The notes under the pieces were generated by a model. That model was not told where the DNA came from, ran no database searches, and saw only the letters and a list, made by a program, of their open reading frames with translations. Shown piece after piece: positions 45,450 through 56,923 of a stretch of DNA of 64,000 bases. Source of the DNA: Eustoma russellianum (taxonomy: Eukaryota; Streptophyta; Magnoliopsida; Gentianales; Gentianaceae); NCBI GenBank assembly GCA_036186865.1, contig AP025043.1:34061657-34125656 (forward strand), in the 5' to 3' direction. The first letter of the stretch is position 1, and the number at the start of each line of letters is the position of its first letter. The position numbers and the translations under genes are program-made.

Positions 45450-48012
45450 TGTTGGACCTGTATAGCACCACTAGAGGGGGGGGTGAATAGTGGATTAGCG
45501 GAAATTACACTATAATTACCTTCAAAAACTTGTTTGAAGACCCCTTTGCCTCTTTAACCTCAGGTTCTGAAAATTCCAGAAACAGTTCACTGTTTTGAGC
45601 GCTTTGGTTGAACCACTTATACACCTGTGTAAGCTCTCAAACTTGGCAGAGATCAAGTTTAGAATGTTTATAGTATGTCATAAAAATTTCAATCAATTCC
45701 AAGCAAGTTAGCACGTTCAAATAAGCAAGAGAAGTAAAGTGTGCAATTCTGGCAGTTTCTGGCAGAATGTTAGCTTAACTTCAAACAACAATATCTCAAA
45801 ATCTACCCGTGCTATTTTGATGAATCTTATGTCAAATTAAACCTCAAGATGTCTAGTTTAATTTGATATAAGGCTCACTCCAAGATTCGAAGGATAGCCT
45901 ATTCAAATTGCACAAGTTTGCACACTGGTCAGAACTGTTCACAGAATGTAGCAACAATTTTGTGAAGACGATTTGAATGAGCTAAACTCCTCAGAATTTA
46001 GTGATTCTTGCGGCTACTGAAAGCTAACACATTGAAGTATAATATATCCAAAATTCATGCAATTCTAAGACTGTTTGCTTGTTCAATTATACGTGCCAAG
46101 TTAGTGTAATTCTCAGGCAGAAAACAGTAAATGCAGGAAATAAGTAAAGAACACAAGGAATTATCCTGGTTCGGTCAATGTGACCTACTCCAGTCCCAAG
46201 AGACACCTTCTCTTGGATTTCACTAATCACCAAACACCAAATATCACCTTACAAAGTCAAAGGAAGAAGCTTTTCACCAACTTCTTCAAGAGACTTCACC
46301 AAAACACCTAGTTTGTATCACCTTTGCACCTTTGCACCTTTTCACCTTTTGCTCACCTCTAAGGAGTAAGCTTTATACACCAGCTTCTCCTTCACAAATA
46401 TGTCGTATAAAGGTGTTGAAAATGACAAGAATTGAAGAACTATACAATCATAAAGCTTGCTACAAATGTGTTCTTCAATATAGAAGAGAAGAAGAGAAGA
46501 ATGGAGACAAAGAGCTAATGCCTTGCTTGCTTTCTTTGCTTTCGTTGGTGTACCATTCTTCTTCATCCTTGGAGCTATTTATAGCCAAGAGATCAGCCTT
46601 TAGGCTCCTCAATATAGCCGTTTGAAGTGTGGATAAAAGGAGAAAATTCAGCACCTTTTTAGCTATCCATTTGACTTTCAAAACAAATCTGAATTTTTGC
46701 TACTTTGAAATGGTCTTCCACCTGAATATTTATCCTCCATTTAATCCATTCTAGCCGTTGAAAATGAGGTGGAAATTGGCTCCATTTGACCGTTTAAAAA
46801 CAGCTCCAATCAACAATATCCATGTGTAAATAACTTGCCATGTGTATAGCTGAATTTGCATATGTTTTGAACAGATTTTTTTCTCCTCATTTTGAATGAT
46901 AAATGACGTTGGAAAGCCCTTGAAGATAGGCATTGAAGAACAATTCAAAGATAGAGAGAAATCAGCCTTGCCTTTGAATTTGACTTGGTCTTCAATCTTG
47001 AAACATATAGCCGTTTGGTTTTGCTTCCTTGGTTGAGAGATTTTTGCTCCATCTTTTGAATGTCTCATGAACGTTTGGAATGCCTACAATCAAGGCATTG
47101 GAGAATAGTTCAAGGATAAAGATAAATCAGCCAAGTTTGATCTTGAATAAGTCTCCAACGTTTGAACACATATAGACATCATATAAGCAATATATAACAT
47201 GTTGGAAGATCCATTGGCAAGTGAAAAGACCAGAATACCCCTCAGCACAAAAATAGGAATTTTGTCCTAGGATGAACCTAGACATGGTGCTGCTCCAGAT
47301 TCATTTTTGCCATGATGTGACATGACATATAAATGTGTCATATGATCATATAAGTCCGTTGGAAGAAGACCAAATAAGAATGAGAAGTCCAAATGGTGAA
47401 ATTACCAAAATAGCCCTTATATAGGTCAATAAGCTTCCCACCGGGTCAATTCAGTTTTAACCCGTGCCAAGCATGCTCTTCCTCAGCCAATTAGATTCTA
47501 AATTGAATAAGGATCAAGTGGGCTTTTGAATGACTCAATTCGGAGTTCATTTGCCCAAGATATGAACCAAAACCTGCAATAGAACACTAAACCGAACAAT
47601 TTGCCTTATAGTGTAAGTCATGTGACTTCAAGGCTTGGTTAGATCATATTATCAACATGTATTGGCATATATATCTTCTAAGATCAGTTTGAACAACATG
47701 TATTGGCATATATAATCTAAGATCAGTTTGAACATGTCTTGATTAAGATATGTGATTGAATTGGCCAAGTTCAATCTCATGATCTTAATCAAACTTGTTC
47801 AATCTTGATTCAATCAATCAATTTCACATTTAGCTCATAAGTTCATGTCTTGCACAATCAATTTCATATGTAAACGTTACACATATATATATCACATATG
47901 CATTTTCTAATCACAACAATTACACATATGCACACATATACATTTTGCACAACAATTACACATATGCTCACATATACATTTTGCAATCACTCAAACATAA
48001 TATATCACAACA
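45450..48012 (-). repeat. S4 3' LTR (2563 bp)
   Basis: TGTTGG ... CACAACA on the plus strand; TATAAATA at 46576-46583 (minus). Shorter than the S3 LTR by about 450 bases, mostly from missing blocks in U3. Confidence 0.95.
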
Positions 48013-48190
48013 ATCTCCCCCTTTTGATGATTTGCAAAATTACCCCACATATGTGTATATTAAGCATTTAAATCAAGTGTGCATCTAAATCAAGTGTAAG
48101 CTGCTCCCCCTTAATGTGTTATCTCCCCCTTAACATGATATCTATCTTCTCCTTAACATGATATATATACACATTTATTTCTCCCCCTTA
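48013..48190 (-). promoter_or_regulatory. S4 polypurine tracts
   Basis: The LTR-adjacent tract AAAAGGGGGAGAT (minus) occupies 48013-48025. Further GGGGGAG copies lie near 48103, 48122 and 48180, with a degenerate one near 48147. Confidence 0.87.
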
Positions 48191-48228
48191 ATTTTGTAAA
48201 TTATGCAAAAGACTGAATGGTGTAGTAG

Positions 48229-51200
48229 TCAGTTGTAAGCAATTAATCCAAGTCTTGCACGTAAAGTCTCAAAGATAGCTTGATTAAGGGGTTTAGTGAA
48301 TATATCAGCTACTTGTTGATCAGTTCTAACATGTTCAATGTGTATATGTCCAAGATTAACATGATCACGGAGAAAATGATAACGTACTTCTATATGCTTT
48401 GCCTTAGAGTGTAGTACAGGGTTTTTAGACAAATTTATAGCACTTGTACTATCACAATAGATGGGAATATTATTTACTTGTATTTCAAAGTCTGAAAGTT
48501 GTTGTTTAATCCATAACAGTTGAGTACAACATAGACTTAAAGCCATATATTCTGCTTCAGTAGTAGAAAGTGCAACACTAGATTGTTTCTTTGAAAACCA
48601 AGATATTAGTGAGTTTCCTAAGAATTGACATGTTCCACTAGTGCTCTTTCTATCTACTCTACATCCACCATAATCTGCATCTGAATATGCATGTAGACTT
48701 AGACTAGATTGTCTATCATACCATAAGCCTAATGTTGGTGTATGTTGAAGATATCTAAATATTCTTTTTACAGCTTTAAAGTGTGACAACTTAGGCATAC
48801 TTTGAAATCTTGCACACATACATACTGCAAACATAATATCAGGTCTACTAGCAGTTAGATATAGCAATGAACCAATCATAGACCTATATAGTTTTTCATC
48901 AAATGCAACACCATTATCATCTTTGTCTAATTTTGTTGAAGTACACATTGGTGTTGGTGATGGTTTCAAGTTTTCAAAGTTGAATTTCTTTATCATATCT
49001 CTTATGTACTTGGCTTGATTGATATGTATACCACTTGATGTTTGTTTTATTTGCAAGCCTAAGAAATAGTTTAATTCACCAACCATAGACATTTCAAACT
49101 CAGATTTCATACAATCTTCAAAGTCTTTTACTAAGTTAGGATTAGTTGAACCAAAGATTATGTCATCTACATATATTTGTATTACAAGCAAATCTTTGTC
49201 TTTCTTTTTCAAGAATAAGGTACTATCTATGGTTCCTCTTTGAAAGTTGTTACTTAGTAAAAAGTTGGCAAATCTTTCATACCATGCACGGGGGGCTTGT
49301 TTCAAACCATATAAGGCTTTCTTAAGTTTATATACATGATTAGGGTTCTTTGGATCTTCAAAGCCTGGTGGTTGTTTAACAAAAACTTCTTCTTGGATAT
49401 AGCCATTTAAGAATGCACTCTTAACATCCATTTGGAATAGTTTGATGTTATTATAACATGCAAAAGCTAATAAGAGGCGTATGGATTCTAATCTTGCTAC
49501 GGGGGCAAATGTTTCATCGTAATCAATACCCTCCTCTTGATTATATCCTTGAGCTACAAGTCTTGCTTTATTTCTTACTACAACCCCTTGTTCATTCATT
49601 TTGTTCCTAAACACCCATTTAGTTCCAATGATTGATTTATCCTCGGGTTTAGGTACTAAATCCCACACATTGTTTCTTTCAAATTGATTTAACTCTTCAT
49701 GCATTGCATCTATCCAATATGCATCGTTTAAGGCATCATTCACATTCTTGGGTTCAAATTGGGATATAAGTGCATGCCATTGATCATATTCATTAGGATC
49801 TATTTGCCTACGTGTTCTAACCCCTTGATTTACATCTCCTATGATAAGTTCTTGAGGATGCTTTTGTTTATCTCTTATTTGCCACCAATTACTTGGTTGT
49901 GCATCTTCAATAGATTCATGATGTTCAATAGGTTGGTTAGGCACATTTTCTTCATTATGTTCTTGTGTAGGGGGAGTTTGAACTTCATGCATTTCAAGAG
50001 TTTGATTTGGTGTTTCAATTTGTTCACTTGTAGGTGGTAGGATAAGTTCATCTTCATCATGAAGTATTTGATCATTTGGTACATAGATTTCATGTTGATT
50101 ACTTGTTTGGAGATATGCATTTTCATTGAACTTCACATGTATAGATTCAACTATCTTTCTTGTTTGTGCATTATAACATCTATATGCTTTAGAGTTCATT
50201 GAATATCCCACAAATATATGTTCATCAGACTTAGGATCAAACTTATCTAAGTTATCTTTTGTGTTCAATACAAAGCATTTACAACCAAAGACTTTTAGAT
50301 AGTTTACTTTTGGGAGTCGTCCATTTAAGATTTCAAATGGTGTTTTGTTCAATTTCTTTCTTATTGATAGTCTGTTGATCATATAACTTGAAGTGTTTAC
50401 TGCTTCAGCCCATAAGAATTTAGGTACTTTGTTTTCTACCATCATTGTTCTTGCTACTTCTTGAATAGTCCTATTCTTTCTTTCAACTACACCATTAAGT
50501 TGAGGAGTTCTTGGTGGGGAGAATTCATGTTTTATACCCTTTTCATTACAGAATTTGATTAATTCACTATTTTTAAACTCACCACCTCTATCACTCCTTA
50601 TCTTAATAACATGTGATTCATGTTCATTTTCAAGTTGTCTAATTTGATTAGCTATAGATGATGCACTTTCATCTTTTGAAGCAAGAAACAATGTCCAAGT
50701 ATATCTTGAGAAATCATCAACTATTACACATACATAATAACTTCCACCTAAGCTTCTTGTTCTACATGGACCAAATAAGTCTATATGCAATAGTTCTAGT
50801 TTTCTTGATGTTGTGACCTTGGTTTTAGGCTTAAGGGATTCTCTAACATGTTTGCCTTTGATACAAGATTCACATAGTTGAAAATCATTCAAGTTAAGTT
50901 TAGGCAATCCTCTAACAAGACTTTTAGCGTGTAGTTTTTCTAAGGTTGATATACCTATGTGCCCTAAACGTCTATGCCAAAGATTGGGATCAGATTCATG
51001 TGAAACAAGACATTTTGTGTTACTACTTAGCATATCATCCATGTTAAGCACATATATGTTTCCTTCACGTTTTCCTTTTAACACAACTTGATTGTTTTTA
51101 TCCATTATCTTACAAGAAGTGGAGGAGAAGAGAACATTCAAGTTGTTGTCACATAGTTGAGAAACACTTAAAAGCTCAAAGGTTAAGTTACTTACAAGTA

Positions 51201-51441
51201 GGACGTTTTTGATCTCAAACTTGTTTGGATCACCAACCTTGCCTTTGCCAATTATTTGGCCTTGGTTGTTGTCTCCAAAGGTAACTTTGCCACCTTTTGC
51301 AACGTTCTTAAGTGTGCTAAACAAATTTTTGTTGCCCGTCATATGTCTTGAGCAACCACTATCAACTATCCAATTGGTTTTGTTCTTTTCATCTTCTTTG
51401 TTGTTATAACCAGCAACTTGTCTTTCTTTGATGTTATGTAC
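48229..51441 (-). CDS. pol: S4 pol: protease, integrase, RT, RNase H
   Basis: Open for 1070 codons from after the TAG at 51442-51444. Counting from the internal Met at 51342: the protease DSGC motif lies just upstream; integrase zinc finger H123, H128, C157, C160; catalytic D188, D251, E287; RT YVDD at 724-727; RNase H SDADYGG near 888 and TEAEY near 929. No frameshift or stop. The enzyme set makes cDNA inside the Gag particle and inserts it with 5-bp duplications. It ends 217 bases before the LTR with no envelope-like frame. The frame differs from gag, with stop codons between the two. Confidence 0.96.
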   Translation of the reverse strand, partial: VHNIKERQVAGYNNKEDEKNKTNWIVDSGCSRHMTGNKNLFSTLKNVAKGGKVTFGDNNQGQIIGKGKVGDPNKFEIKNVLLVSNLTFELLSVSQLCDNNLNVLFSSTSCKIMDKNNQVVLKGKREGNIYVLNMDDMLSSNTKCLVSHESDPNLWHRRLGHIGISTLEKLHAKSLVRGLPKLNLNDFQLCESCIKGKHVRESLKPKTKVTTSRKLELLHIDLFGPCRTRSLGGSYYVCVIVDDFSRYTWTLFLASKDESASSIANQIRQLENEHESHVIKIRSDRGGEFKNSELIKFCNEKGIKHEFSPPRTPQLNGVVERKNRTIQEVARTMMVENKVPKFLWAEAVNTSSYMINRLSIRKKLNKTPFEILNGRLPKVNYLKVFGCKCFVLNTKDNLDKFDPKSDEHIFVGYSMNSKAYRCYNAQTRKIVESIHVKFNENAYLQTSNQHEIYVPNDQILHDEDELILPPTSEQIETPNQTLEMHEVQTPPTQEHNEENVPNQPIEHHESIEDAQPSNWWQIRDKQKHPQELIIGDVNQGVRTRRQIDPNEYDQWHALISQFEPKNVNDALNDAYWIDAMHEELNQFERNNVWDLVPKPEDKSIIGTKWVFRNKMNEQGVVVRNKARLVAQGYNQEEGIDYDETFAPVARLESIRLLLAFACYNNIKLFQMDVKSAFLNGYIQEEVFVKQPPGFEDPKNPNHVYKLKKALYGLKQAPRAWYERFANFLLSNNFQRGTIDSTLFLKKKDKDLLVIQIYVDDIIFGSTNPNLVKDFEDCMKSEFEMSMVGELNYFLGLQIKQTSSGIHINQAKYIRDMIKKFNFENLKPSPTPMCTSTKLDKDDNGVAFDEKLYRSMIGSLLYLTASRPDIMFAVCMCARFQSMPKLSHFKAVKRIFRYLQHTPTLGLWYDRQSSLSLHAYSDADYGGCRVDRKSTSGTCQFLGNSLISWFSKKQSSVALSTTEAEYMALSLCCTQLLWIKQQLSDFEIQVNNIPIYCDSTSAINLSKNPVLHSKAKHIEVRYHFLRDHVNLGHIHIEHVRTDQQVADIFTKPLNQAIFETLRARLGLIAYN

Positions 51442-51509
51442 CTACAAATGTAAATAACAACTTAGGTACCCTTTGATTTTGGGTCCTTTCAAGGTTAGAC
51501 AAGTTAAGT

Positions 51510-53654
51510 TCATGTTAGTGTACCTTTAGGTACCCAAACTTGAACAACCTTTCTTGGTTTTGAAATGTTAAAATCATGTTGCATATAATGATCAAATAGT
51601 GGATTTTGATACATAGAATATGATGGAAAAGGGGCTGCATATTTATGTCTAGTTGGATAAGCATTGTAAGTTCTATATGCATTTGAATGTTGCCATGTAT
51701 ATGAGTTATATCTTGGCCGTGTATAAGCATTGAATTTAGGCCGTGTATAAGCAAGATGTTGTGTGTGTCTAGGCCGTGTGTTGTAAACTGATTTAGGCCG
51801 AGAGTATGTCATGTTCTTCACATAAGCATGTTGTTGCATATAAGGCATAACTTGAGCAGATTTCATACTACTTTGTTTAGACATTCTTGTATACATGTAG
51901 GCATGGTTTCTAAGTGTATTTGCCTTCCTATATGTTGATGCATTTTGCAATCTTTGTGATGAAGGTGGTGTGGGCAGAATAGGTTCATTTCTAAATGCAT
52001 TTGGCCTATATTTCATGTTGGTTGAAGATGATACAAATGTTGTTTCCTTAGGTGTGTATTCAGCTTCTTTAACATATCCAAGACCTTGTTTGTCATTTCC
52101 ATGCTTTTGAGATGCAATAAGAGTGTCTAACATGTTGGAACCATTCTTAAATTGTTCTAAAGATTTGTTCAAGTCTAGGTTGCATGCTTTCAATGATTCA
52201 AATTCAGTTTGTATTTCATGCAATTTAGACTTTAAAACGTTGAAATCAACACATTGCACACATTGCACATTTTCATGTTTGTTCTTAAGTTCCTTGATCT
52301 GATTTTGCATTGAACTAATAGTGTTAGATGATTCAAGTTGAAGAACTTCTAGTTGAGAAGTTAGATTCAAGTTAGACGTCTCCAACTTGTTCTTCTCCTC
52401 AACTATTCTTTTCTTCTCCTTGGATAGCTTCTTATATCTATTATGCAACTTTTCTAATTCATCCAACAATTCATCTTGAGTAAAATCACATTCGGAATCA
52501 GAATCGAATGTTACCTCATTTGTAGACTTTGAAGCCAAACATGTTTGTGCAACTTCAGGTTCTTCCTCGGATTCGGATGAAGATGTGTCATCCCAAGTGC
52601 TTGAACTTACCTTGAGAGCTTTCTTCCTCCTTTGCATAGGTTCTACTCTAGTTTTTATCCTTGTCTTGTCATCCATGTCACGGTTTTTGTTCTTGTTTGG
52701 ACAATCATATGAGATGTGTCCTTGTTTGCCACATTCATAACACTTGAGTTCTTTATCATACCATTTACCATCTTGTTTGTTAGATTTCACATTGATAGGG
52801 GCGGCTGATTTTGCTTGTCTTTTAGTTGGTCTTTTCTTGAAAAACTTCCTTAAACGCCTAGCTAACAACATTATGTCTTCTTCATCACTTTCATCATCAC
52901 TTTCATACTCGGCTTGATTAGATGATTCGGGTTCATTTGTTACAAATGCAAGTGATTTAGACTTGTTACTAGTTTCAGCCTTTCTTATATTCAACTTGTT
53001 TTCATAAACTTTTAAAGAACCTATCAATTCATCAAGTTTTATTTGAGAAAGATCTTTGCTTTCTTCAATGGCACTAACTTTGGCATCCCATTCAATTGGC
53101 AAACTTCTCAAAACTTTTTGCACTTTTTCTTTCATCAAAAACGTTTTACCAAGGGATTCAAGTGAGTTGTATAAGTTTGTAAGCCTTAAATCCATATCAA
53201 CAATTGATTCATTAGGCAGTAAATGAAATGTTTCAAGTGTAGTCATTAACATGTTAATCTTTGATTCCTTTACTTGATTAGTTCCTTCATGCTTCATTTC
53301 AAGACATTTCCACATATCCTTTGCACTTAAACATGAAGAGACATAGGCAGATTCACTCCTACTTAAACCATTCAACAATAATTGCATTGCTTTAGCATTA
53401 AGACTCATTTTCTTTTTATCTTCATCACTCCAATCTTTTCTATATTTCTCAACTTCTTGTGATAAGCCATCAATTATAACATGCTTAGTAGGCACATAAG
53501 GTCCATCTTCAATGATAGACCACAAGTCTATGTCAATAGCCATTAAGAACAATTTCATCCTAAGTTTCCAATGACTAAAGTTTTCTCCATCAAAAAGAGG
53601 TGGTCTTTGTGTGGACATGCCTTCTAATTCTATTTTCATGTGTGACTTAGACAT
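51510..53654 (-). CDS. gag: S4 gag, full length (714 codons)
   Basis: Starts at ATG 53654 (MSKSHMKIELEG). Layout: N-terminal PPLFDGENFSHWKLRM motif (18-33), capsid-like copia gag domain (about 60-200), basic LARRLRKFFKKRPTKRQ (264-280), CCHC knuckle (305-318), acidic Ser-rich region (350-400), a long heptad-rich coiled coil (about 392-505) and a C-terminus with repeated TRPR or TRPK motifs (615-655). The long C-terminal extension with a coiled coil is typical of Sirevirus Gag, some of which bind dynein light chain-like proteins. Gag forms the particle that packages the RNA. It ends in TGA about 70 bases before the open pol frame. Confidence 0.95.
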   Translation of the reverse strand: MSKSHMKIELEGMSTQRPPLFDGENFSHWKLRMKLFLMAIDIDLWSIIEDGPYVPTKHVIIDGLSQEVEKYRKDWSDEDKKKMSLNAKAMQLLLNGLSRSESAYVSSCLSAKDMWKCLEMKHEGTNQVKESKINMLMTTLETFHLLPNESIVDMDLRLTNLYNSLESLGKTFLMKEKVQKVLRSLPIEWDAKVSAIEESKDLSQIKLDELIGSLKVYENKLNIRKAETSNKSKSLAFVTNEPESSNQAEYESDDESDEEDIMLLARRLRKFFKKRPTKRQAKSAAPINVKSNKQDGKWYDKELKCYECGKQGHISYDCPNKNKNRDMDDKTRIKTRVEPMQRRKKALKVSSSTWDDTSSSESEEEPEVAQTCLASKSTNEVTFDSDSECDFTQDELLDELEKLHNRYKKLSKEKKRIVEEKNKLETSNLNLTSQLEVLQLESSNTISSMQNQIKELKNKHENVQCVQCVDFNVLKSKLHEIQTEFESLKACNLDLNKSLEQFKNGSNMLDTLIASQKHGNDKQGLGYVKEAEYTPKETTFVSSSTNMKYRPNAFRNEPILPTPPSSQRLQNASTYRKANTLRNHAYMYTRMSKQSSMKSAQVMPYMQQHAYVKNMTYSRPKSVYNTRPRHTQHLAYTRPKFNAYTRPRYNSYTWQHSNAYRTYNAYPTRHKYAAPFPSYSMYQNPLFDHYMQHDFNISKPRKVVQVWVPKGTLT

Positions 53655-53822
53655 GCTTCTTAGTGTGTGAGAAAACGTTTAAAACACTTATAAGAAGGAA
53701 AGAGAGTGTCACCTTGTTGTAGATACCAAATATGAAGAATATAAGATAACCAGAAAATTTCCAGCAACTTTGCAACTTGAAGTGTAGACTGTTTTCAGCT
53801 CAAATCAGAATATGGTGCTCAA

Positions 53823-53838
53823 CCAGTCTCTGATACCA
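53823..53838 (-). promoter_or_regulatory. S4 primer-binding site (initiator tRNA-Met)
   Basis: TGGTATCAGAGACTGG on the minus strand, two bases from the 5' LTR. The leader to gag is short, under 170 bases. Confidence 0.9.
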
Positions 53839-53840
53839 AT

Positions 53841-56403
53841 TGTTGGACCTGTATAGCACCACTAGAGGGGGGGGTGAATAGTGGATTAGCGGAAATTACA
53901 CTATAATTACCTTCAAAAACTTGTTTGAAGACCCCTTTGCCTCTTTAACCTCAGGTTCTGAAAATTCCAGAAACAGTTCACTGTTTTGAGCGCTTTGGTT
54001 GAACCACTTATACACCTGTGTAAGCTCTCAAACTTGGCAGAGATCAAGTTTAGAATGTTTATAGTATGTCATAAAAATTTCAATCAATTCCAAGCAAGTT
54101 AGCACGTTCAAATAAGCAAGAGAAGTAAAGTGTGCAATTCTGGCAGTTTCTGGCAGAATGTTAGCTTAACTTCAAACAACAATATCTCAAAATCTACCCG
54201 TGCTATTTTGATGAATCTTATGTCAAATTAAACCTCAAGATGTCTAGTTTAATTTGATATAAGGCTCACTCCAAGATTCGAAGGATAGCCTATTCAAATT
54301 GCACAAGTTTGCACACTGGTCAGAACTGTTCACAGAATGTAGCAACAATTTTGTGAAGACGATTTGAATGAGCTAAACTCCTCAGAATTTAGTGATTCTT
54401 GCGGCTACTGAAAGCTAACACATTGAAGTATAATATATCCAAAATTCATGCAATTCTAAGACTGTTTGCTTGTTCAATTATACGTGCCAAGTTAGTGTAA
54501 TTCTCAGGCAGAAAACAGTAAATGCAGGAAATAAGTAAAGAACACAAGGAATTATCCTGGTTCGGTCAATGTGACCTACTCCAGTCCCAAGAGACACCTT
54601 CTCTTGGATTTCACTAATCACCAAACACCAAATATCACCTTACAAAGTCAAAGGAAGAAGCTTTTCACCAACTTCTTCAAGAGACTTCACCAAAACACCT
54701 AGTTTGTATCACCTTTGCACCTTTGCACCTTTTCACCTTTTGCTCACCTCTAAGGAGTAAGCTTTATACACCAGCTTCTCCTTCACAAATATGTCGTATA
54801 AAGGTGTTGAAAATGACAAGAATTGAAGAACTATACAATCATAAAGCTTGCTACAAATGTGTTCTTCAATATAGAAGAGAAGAAGAGAAGAATGGAGACA
54901 AAGAGCTAATGCCTTGCTTGCTTTCTTTGCTTTCGTTGGTGTACCATTCTTCTTCATCCTTGGAGCTATTTATAGCCAAGAGATCAGCCTTTAGGCTCCT
55001 CAATATAGCCGTTTGAAGTGTGGATAAAAGGAGAAAATTCAGCACCTTTTTAGCTATCCATTTGACTTTCAAAACAAATCTGAATTTTTGCTACTTTGAA
55101 ATGGTCTTCCACCTGAATATTTATCCTCCATTTAATCCATTCTAGCCGTTGAAAATGAGGTGGAAATTGGCTCCATTTGACCGTTTAAAAACAGCTCCAA
55201 TCAACAATATCCATGTGTAAATAACTTGCCATGTGTATAGCTGAATTTGCATATGTTTTGAACAGATTTTTTTCTCCTCATTTTGAATGATAAATGACGT
55301 TGGAAAGCCCTTGAAGATAGGCATTGAAGAACAATTCAAAGATAGAGAGAAATCAGCCTTGCCTTTGAATTTGACTTGGTCTTCAATCTTGAAACATATA
55401 GCCGTTTGGTTTTGCTTCCTTGGTTGAGAGATTTTTGCTCCATCTTTTGAATGTCTCATGAACGTTTGGAATGCCTACAATCAAGGCATTGGAGAATAGT
55501 TCAAGGATAAAGATAAATCAGCCAAGTTTGATCTTGAATAAGTCTCCAACGTTTGAACACATATAGACATCATATAAGCAATATATAACATGTTGGAAGA
55601 TCCATTGGCAAGTGAAAAGACCAGAATACCCCTCAGCACAAAAATAGGAATTTTGTCCTAGGATGAACCTAGACATGGTGCTGCTCCAGATTCATTTTTG
55701 CCATGATGTGACATGACATATAAATGTGTCATATGATCATATAAGTCCGTTGGAAGAAGACCAAATAAGAATGAGAAGTCCAAATGGTGAAATTACCAAA
55801 ATAGCCCTTATATAGGTCAATAAGCTTCCCACCGGGTCAATTCAGTTTTAACCCGTGCCAAGCATGCTCTTCCTCAGCCAATTAGATTCTAAATTGAATA
55901 AGGATCAAGTGGGCTTTTGAATGACTCAATTCGGAGTTCATTTGCCCAAGATATGAACCAAAACCTGCAATAGAACACTAAACCGAACAATTTGCCTTAT
56001 AGTGTAAGTCATGTGACTTCAAGGCTTGGTTAGATCATATTATCAACATGTATTGGCATATATATCTTCTAAGATCAGTTTGAACAACATGTATTGGCAT
56101 ATATAATCTAAGATCAGTTTGAACATGTCTTGATTAAGATATGTGATTGAATTGGCCAAGTTCAATCTCATGATCTTAATCAAACTTGTTCAATCTTGAT
56201 TCAATCAATCAATTTCACATTTAGCTCATAAGTTCATGTCTTGCACAATCAATTTCATATGTAAACGTTACACATATATATATCACATATGCATTTTCTA
56301 ATCACAACAATTACACATATGCACACATATACATTTTGCACAACAATTACACATATGCTCACATATACATTTTGCAATCACTCAAACATAATATATCACA
56401 ACA
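53841..56403 (-). repeat. S4 5' LTR (2563 bp)
   Basis: Same length as the 3' LTR and identical wherever compared; TATAAATA at 54967-54974 (minus). Confidence 0.95.
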
Positions 56404-56923
56404 ATGTTGTCCCGATCTTTCTTCACTCTCCAAACGTCCCTCAAGCCTTGAATGTGATGGACAATGGTGCCAAGCAACCACCTTCCTTTCAAGCCTCCAA
56501 ATCCGTTTGGTTGGGTGTGTTTCAATCCTCCCAATCCAACCAGTCACTCCTAATCCTTGGATTGTGGATCACCAACAAGGAACACACAATCCTTAATTGG
56601 GTCTAGCCTTGATTTAGATATGTGTAAACCAAAGGAAAAACACAAACTTTTATTCAAGAAAACTCAAGAACAAAAGATAACATAAAACACTAGGGTTTTT
56701 AGTTCAAAGATGAAAAATAGTCTTGTATGGACAAGCTTGGTCCAAATCTGAGAAGCCCTCCTTTCTAAAGCTCAAAACGTTTGATCCAAGACTTGTAACA
56801 CCTACAAAACACACTCATACACCAAACATAAGTACTCTAAACAAACTTTAAAAGAAGCAAACGAAAAGACAACTAAAAGCCACAGAAACGGCACCAACAA
56901 GCGGACTGACTATCATTGGATAA

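Larger units (their letters stand above)
45450..56403 (-). mobile_element. S4: complete Sirevirus with intact gag and pol
   Basis: 10,954 bp with two 2563-bp LTRs, PPTs, pol, gag and PBS, flanked by ATGTT on both sides (45445-45449 and 56404-56408). In the stretches I compared, the two LTRs show no difference. All visible parts are intact, so this is the best candidate for an autonomous copy in the window. It lies in the 3' LTR of G7. Confidence 0.96.
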
